Shown here: piece after piece, positions 5,453-7,979 of the stretch
Numbering within the stretch: the first letter of the stretch is position 1
Layout: each line of letters begins with the position of its first letter
Source of the DNA: Chloroflexota bacterium
Lineage (GTDB): Bacteria; Chloroflexota; Limnocylindria; QHBO01
Reading direction: 5' to 3'
DNA: 7,979 bases
NCBI GenBank assembly: GCA_013694795.1
Contig: JACDBS010000015.1
Span: forward strand, 1 to 7,979
Translations under genes and position numbers: made by a program
The notes under the pieces: generated by a model
Seen by the model: the letters and a program-made list of their open reading frames with translations, nothing else
What the model was told of the DNA's origin: nothing
The model's database searches: none

Positions 5453-5560
5453 GCGTGCCTATTGCTCTGGGACGAAGTGGGGCCTGTGACCGCCATCCGA
5501 CCCCGCATTCGGCCAGCCGCCGTGAACTTCGTGCGCGCATCCACACAGCCCGGTCCTCGT

Positions 5561-5581
5561 CTACCGGCTATCAGCGGGTAG
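5561..5581. repeat. Hairpin CTACC...GGTAG
   Basis: CTACC-G-GCT (5561-5569) pairs with AGC-G-GGTAG (5573-5581): 8 bp with a single G/G mismatch and an ATC loop. Its CTACCG can also pair with the CGGTAG arm at 5707-5712. Confidence 0.5.
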
Positions 5582-5600
5582 TCCGCGGCGTGGCGCGGCC

Positions 5601-5680
5601 TCATCTCTCGCGAGATGACCGGTATCCGAGACTTCAAGGCGACGGAAACCACCGGCGGAGCGTCATCTCTCGCGAGGTGA
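5601..5680. repeat. Two copies of a palindromic repeat, TCATCTCTCGCGAG[A/G]TGA
   Basis: Copy one is at 5601-5618 and copy two at 5663-5680. They differ at one of 18 bases. Each folds as a 7-bp hairpin, TCATCTC with GAGRTGA around a TCGC loop; the one difference makes a G-T wobble in copy two, so the stem is kept. The starts are 62 bases apart. Confidence 0.6.
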
Positions 5681-5706
5681 GCGTTGATCGGAGCGCGACG
5701 CCTCAT

Positions 5707-5722
5707 CGGTAGGTATCTACCG
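5707..5722. repeat. Perfect hairpin CGGTAG-GTAT-CTACCG
   Basis: Perfect 6-bp stem with a GTAT loop. An outer CTCA (5702-5705) can pair with TGAG (5728-5731) around it. Confidence 0.5.
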
Positions 5723-5743
5723 CGACGTGAGAAATGGCTGTCA

Positions 5744-5760
5744 GCAGCCCGTCCGGCTGC
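5744..5760. repeat. Perfect hairpin GCAGCC-CGTCC-GGCTGC
   Basis: Perfect 6-bp stem, 5-base loop, at the right end of the hairpin array. It could serve as a terminator for the minus-strand gene ending at 5849, about 90 bases past its stop, but there is no T-run. Confidence 0.45.
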
Positions 5761-5848
5761 GTCGGAGCGCCCAGATACGCCTCACTTGGAGAGAATTGAC
5801 CCCGGGGATGGTGTGCGGCGCAGGCGCTGGCAGGACTGAGCCCGCGAA

Positions 5849-6511
5849 TTAACCCTGGTCGTCAGAGCGGCTCGGAACCGCGGCCCGCTCCTCGTCTGAA
5901 AGCTCGATCACCTCTTCGCCCTCGCCCACGTGGACGGCGGTGGGCTTGGACTCGGCTTCCGACGGCTCCTGCGGCCTGACTCCGTCGGAGTCTTCATCGT
6001 CGTCTTCGGGTGAGTCGGCGGTGGGCGGAATCGGGCGCGGGCCACCGGGGATCGCGCCCGGGACGTCCGACGAGACGCGGCCGGCGGGAACACCGAACGG
6101 CTCCGCCATCACGGCGCACACGCGGGCGAGGTCGCACAGCGCCTGGCCCAGGTCGGGCGATTCGGTGGCCGCCTCGAAGTGCGGGTGGTGCAGGCGGAAC
6201 GACCAGCGCGTGCGGTGCTCGCGAGCCCAGAGGCGGAACGTATCGGCCCGGAGCTCAACGCCACGCAGGACCTGCCACGGGTACATGAGCATGGCGAGCC
6301 GATATCGCGCCGATGATCCGAACGGCGCGTACCGGTGATCGAGGAGGCCAACCTCGGTGGCCACCATCACACGGCGCTCATCGCCCTCCGTGCCGGCCTC
6401 CAGGGCGTACACGGCCAGGTCCTCGACGCCAAGGCTCGCAAGCTCCATCGCGATCCATTCCTTCACCTCGTCGTTCAGGAACGGCATTCGCGGCCATTCG
6501 GTCAATCGCAC
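5849..6511 (-). CDS. Conserved-looking protein of unknown function with an acidic disordered tail
   Basis: I do not recognise the family. The protein is 220 residues from a GTG at 6511, chosen because GGAGAGG (6522-6528) lies 10 bases upstream. The next candidate is ATG 6487, which starts M-P-F-L-N-D-E-V and is also plausible. An ATG at 6631 is unlikely because it would run through the tgt promoter and N-terminus. Residues 9-140 look like a single compact domain: a helix (about 12-28), several beta-like segments (R-R-V-M-V-A-T-E-V-G-L-L-D at 47-59, the M-L-M-Y-P-W-Q-V-L-R-G-V-E-L segment, then R-W-S-F-R-L) and a closing helix (119-136). This order resembles PH-like domains; that is only a fold guess. 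Residues 141-220 are low complexity and very acidic, with P-E-D-D-D-E-D-S-D at 168-176. No signal peptide or membrane segment is seen. It is divergent from tgt. Confidence 0.75.
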   Translation of the reverse strand: MRLTEWPRMPFLNDEVKEWIAMELASLGVEDLAVYALEAGTEGDERRVMVATEVGLLDHRYAPFGSSARYRLAMLMYPWQVLRGVELRADTFRLWAREHRTRWSFRLHHPHFEAATESPDLGQALCDLARVCAVMAEPFGVPAGRVSSDVPGAIPGGPRPIPPTADSPEDDDEDSDGVRPQEPSEAESKPTAVHVGEGEEVIELSDEERAAVPSRSDDQG

Positions 6512-6521
6512 CCTGCGGGCA

Positions 6522-6528
6522 CCTCTCC
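6522..6528 (-). promoter_or_regulatory. Ribosome binding site of the unknown minus-strand gene
   Basis: On the minus strand GGAGAGG lies 10 bases before the GTG at 6511. The spacing is slightly long but the match is good, and it favours GTG 6511 over ATG 6487. Confidence 0.5.
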
Positions 6529-6538
6529 GTAGTGCACG

Positions 6539-6549
6539 TAGCCTATCCT
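6539..6549. promoter_or_regulatory. Overlapping divergent -10 boxes between tgt and the unknown gene
   Basis: On the plus strand TATCCT (6544-6549) ends 8 bases before the tgt GTG, and TAGCCT (6539-6544) abuts it. On the minus strand TAGGCT (6545-6540) points toward the Shine-Dalgarno of the unknown gene. No strong -35 boxes are seen. The two start codons are only 46 bases apart, so both promoters have to sit here or inside the opposite gene. Confidence 0.4.
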
Positions 6550-6557
6550 CTCCGGCG

Positions 6558-7685
6558 GTGTCAACGTCCGCCCCGATTGCCTGCTCCTTCGAATCGACCT
6601 CGGTCGGGCGCGCCCGTCTGGGTCGAATCATGACGCCTCATGGACCCGTTGGCACGCCACAGTTCATGCCGGTCGGCACCCAGGCCACGGTCAAGGCCCT
6701 GACGCCTGGCGACCTCCACGCCGCCGGCGCCCAAATGATCCTCGGAAATACGTATCACCTCAACCTGCGGCCGACGGCAGAGCGCATCGCCAGGCTGGGA
6801 GGGCTGCATCGGTTCATGGCCTGGGATGGACCGATCCTGACCGATTCGGGCGGCTTCCAGGTCTTCAGCATGGCCGACCTGCGGGACGTGGACGACGACG
6901 GCGTGACCTTCACCTCGCACCTGGACGGCTCGACCCATCGCCTGACACCCGAACGCGCCATGGAGATCCAGGCGTTGCTCGGGTCCGACATTGCCATGGC
7001 CTTCGACCAGTTGGTGGACCCGGGCCTGCCGCTCGCGCAGGTGGCCGACGCGATGCAGCGCACGCACCGATGGGCTGCCCGCTCCCTGGCCGCCCGTGGG
7101 CGGCCGGACCAGGCCGTCTTCGGCATCGTCCAGGGCGGGGTGGATGCGGAGCTTCGTCGCGCGTCCGTGGCCGCCATCGGTGCGCTCGCGTTCGACGGGA
7201 TCGCGGTGGGAGGTCTCTCGGTGGGGGAGTCCAAGGTCCAGATGGCCGCCACGCTGGACGTCGTGGCGGAGGCGCTTGCCGACGATCCGCGGCCTCGCTA
7301 CCTGATGGGCGTCGGCTCGCCGGCCGACTTCTTCACGGCGGTCGAGCGAGGGATCGACCTGTTCGACTGCGTTCTGCCCACCCGCGTGGCACGCACCGGC
7401 CAGGTCTGGACCGATGCGGGTCGTCTCAATCTCCGCAACGCCGCCTTGATGGACGATCCGGCGCCGATCGACGCCGACTGCGCCTGCGAGGCCTGCCGCA
7501 ACCATTCGCGCGCCTACGTGGCCCACCTGTTCCGGGCGCGGGAGCTGCTTGCCTACCGATTGGCATCGGTCCACAACGTCACGTGGACGCTGGAGCTCAT
7601 GCGCCGCCTGCGGGTGTCGCTGGCCGACGGCTCGTTCACGGAGCTGCGTGGTCGCATCGGGGAGGGCTTCGGTCGCGCACCGTGA
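6558..7685 (+). CDS. tgt: tRNA-guanine transglycosylase (queuine tRNA-ribosyltransferase) Tgt
   Basis: At 375 residues this is full length. Bacterial Tgt exchanges guanine-34 of GUN-anticodon tRNAs for preQ1, the step before QueA. The TIM-barrel motifs are complete: P-Q-F-M-P-V-G-T-Q-A-T-V-K-A-L-T-P, I-L-G-N-T-Y-H-L, and I-L-T-D-S-G-G-F-Q-V-F-S with general acid/base D96. Base-binding residues are D150, Q192 and G219-L220. The nucleophile D270 is in D-L-F-D-C-V-L-P-T-R, and the zinc site is C308, C310, C313, H339. Numbering against the Zymomonas enzyme gives L152 where that protein has the pocket residue Cys158, while V222 matches its Val233. GTG 6558 gives a normal N-terminus. The frame stays open far upstream, but only across the opposing gene. 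No Shine-Dalgarno is present, and a -10-like box 8 bases upstream suggests a leaderless transcript. Confidence 0.98.
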   Translation: MSTSAPIACSFESTSVGRARLGRIMTPHGPVGTPQFMPVGTQATVKALTPGDLHAAGAQMILGNTYHLNLRPTAERIARLGGLHRFMAWDGPILTDSGGFQVFSMADLRDVDDDGVTFTSHLDGSTHRLTPERAMEIQALLGSDIAMAFDQLVDPGLPLAQVADAMQRTHRWAARSLAARGRPDQAVFGIVQGGVDAELRRASVAAIGALAFDGIAVGGLSVGESKVQMAATLDVVAEALADDPRPRYLMGVGSPADFFTAVERGIDLFDCVLPTRVARTGQVWTDAGRLNLRNAALMDDPAPIDADCACEACRNHSRAYVAHLFRARELLAYRLASVHNVTWTLELMRRLRVSLADGSFTELRGRIGEGFGRAP

Positions 7686-7701
7686 GCGGCTGTCGCATGT
7701 A

Positions 7702-7860
7702 TCGCCGTTCCGCGTCGCGGCTCCCCGCTGGCGCGCCATGGCGCCGATACCTCGGCCCCCGATGCGCACGAAGGCGCACCGATGCGCCGCTCACGCGCAA
7801 CCTGGGCCGATAGATCGGCACACCGTGTCATAGCAGCGTGCCCGCGACGCGGAACGGCGA
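7702..7860. repeat. Element bounded by a 19-bp perfect inverted repeat
   Basis: The arm TCGCCGTTCCGCGTCGCGG (7702-7720) is the exact reverse complement of 7842-7860, with 121 bases between. Three hairpins fit inside: GGCGC/GCGCC (7730-7745), GGCGCA-CCGA-TGCGCC (7773-7788) and GCCGA-TAGA-TCGGC (7806-7819), giving a cloverleaf-like layout of 159 bases. CGATGCGC occurs twice, 20 bases apart (7760 and 7780). GTATCG occurs at both outer edges (7699-7704 and 7862-7867). No transposase is inside. It could be a structured RNA, a palindromic repeat or a miniature inverted-repeat element. Confidence 0.65.
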
Positions 7861-7870
7861 CGTATCGGCG

Positions 7871-7889
7871 CGGCTGCCCGGAACAGCCG
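7871..7889 (+). terminator. Possible terminator hairpin after tgt
   Basis: CGGCTG (7871-7876) pairs with CAGCCG (7884-7889) around a CCCGGAA loop. It is followed by TATGACAGTGTAT with no T-run. It separates the inverted-repeat element from the next promoter. It is weak as an intrinsic terminator. Confidence 0.35.
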
Positions 7890-7905
7890 TATGACAGTGT
7901 ATGAC
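7889..7905 (+). promoter_or_regulatory. Tandem GTATGAC repeats, possible operator
   Basis: GTATGAC occurs at 7889-7895 and again at 7899-7905, exactly 10 bases apart, about one helical turn. An inverted copy, TGTCATA, is at 7826-7832. The first direct copy overlaps the -35 box of the right-hand promoter, where a DNA-binding regulator could act. The binding protein is unknown. Confidence 0.35.
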
Positions 7906-7918
7906 GCCAGTGTAGAAT
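7891..7918 (+). promoter_or_regulatory. Sigma70-type promoter reading out of the window
   Basis: ATGACA (7891-7896) is a five-of-six match to the TTGACA -35 box, followed by a 16-base spacer and TAGAAT (7913-7918), a five-of-six match to the -10 box. This is the best complete promoter in the window. It should drive the gene beyond 7979. Confidence 0.55.
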
Positions 7919-7953
7919 GAATCGCGACGGGGAAGCTGTCACGACGCGAAGCG

Positions 7954-7959
7954 TAGAAT
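7954..7959 (+). promoter_or_regulatory. Second TAGAAT box near the right edge
   Basis: TAGAATCG here is the same eight bases that precede ruvB (1223-1230), within a matching GCGAAG-N-GTAGAATCG context. No -35 is evident. It may be a second start for the gene past the window, or the box of a leaderless transcript. Confidence 0.35.
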
Positions 7960-7979
7960 CGACCGTATCGGGGCGCCAG

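Larger units (their letters stand above)
5453..5848. other. Gene-free gap with an array of hairpins
   Basis: No convincing coding frame is present in these 396 bases between the converging ends of queA and the unknown minus-strand gene. No clear T-rich intrinsic terminator was found for either gene. Between 5561 and 5760 five hairpins with 6-9-bp stems occur within 200 bases; two of them are copies of one sequence. The first hundred bases (5453-5560) show nothing distinctive. Confidence 0.65.
7686..7979. other. Non-coding region downstream of tgt, up to the window edge
   Basis: No supported gene lies in these 294 bases. They hold a 19-bp perfect inverted repeat enclosing three hairpins (7702-7860), a separate hairpin (7871-7889), a tandem GTATGAC motif and two TAGAAT boxes pointing right. 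The next gene presumably begins past 7979. Confidence 0.65.

Noticed and set aside
5708..5724. GGTAGGTATCTACCGCG resembles part of a T-box antiterminator
   Set aside because: The consensus AGGGTGGNACCGCG is not matched in order, no stem I specifier structure was found, and no amino-acid gene lies downstream on that strand.
6357..6557. Open frame extending Tgt by 67 residues upstream
   Set aside because: It runs antisense through the unknown minus-strand gene and its ribosome binding site. Family length and motif positions fit GTG 6558.
2275..7979. CRISPR array or integron attC sites among the repeats
   Set aside because: The repeats are too few, irregularly spaced and unlike one another for CRISPR, and no paired attC core sites or integrase were seen.

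Overview
This is a bacterial chromosomal window with high GC content and a strong G/C bias at third codon positions. It carries seven genes that I can support. None of them looks plasmid- or phage-borne. The company of ruvB, queA and tgt, the alanine/arginine-rich proteins and the GTG starts suggest an uncultured GC-rich lineage. My guess is a Chloroflexota- or Actinomycetota-like organism, but this rests on style rather than on a marker gene and should be held loosely. Layout: a lipoprotein gene runs off the left edge on the minus strand (1-629). It is divergent from a MobA/MocA-type nucleotidyltransferase gene (668-1225), which is followed 8 bases later by ruvB (1234-2274), the Holliday-junction helicase motor. 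A gene-free stretch of about 680 bases (2275-2954) holds many inverted repeats. It is followed by an AzgA-type NCS2 purine permease gene (2955-4352), a perfect 11-bp hairpin, and queA (4409-5452). A second gene-free, palindrome-rich gap (5453-5848) separates queA from a minus-strand gene of unknown function with an acidic tail (5849-6511). That gene is divergent from tgt (6558-7685). The last 294 bases are a third non-coding stretch, with a 19-bp perfect inverted repeat, several hairpins and a good promoter that points out of the window. Together: QueA and Tgt are two steps of tRNA queuosine synthesis. Tgt inserts preQ1 at the wobble position and QueA adds the epoxycyclopentanediol. The ruvB-queA-tgt neighbourhood recurs in many bacteria, but here a purine-type permease lies between ruvB and queA, and an opposing gene lies between queA and tgt. 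The purine permease could be a base importer tied to this pathway; that is inference only. Several starts (mocA-like, ruvB, queA, tgt) lack a convincing Shine-Dalgarno and instead have a TANNNT-like -10 box 5-8 bases before the start codon, the arrangement of leaderless transcripts. The most unusual content is not in the genes. All three long gaps are filled with non-identical inverted repeats, including 11-, 12- and 19-bp perfect arms 84-121 bases apart and small hairpin families repeated two or three times. I could not match any of them to a known RNA family. They may be undescribed structured RNAs, palindromic repeat families or decayed small mobile elements.
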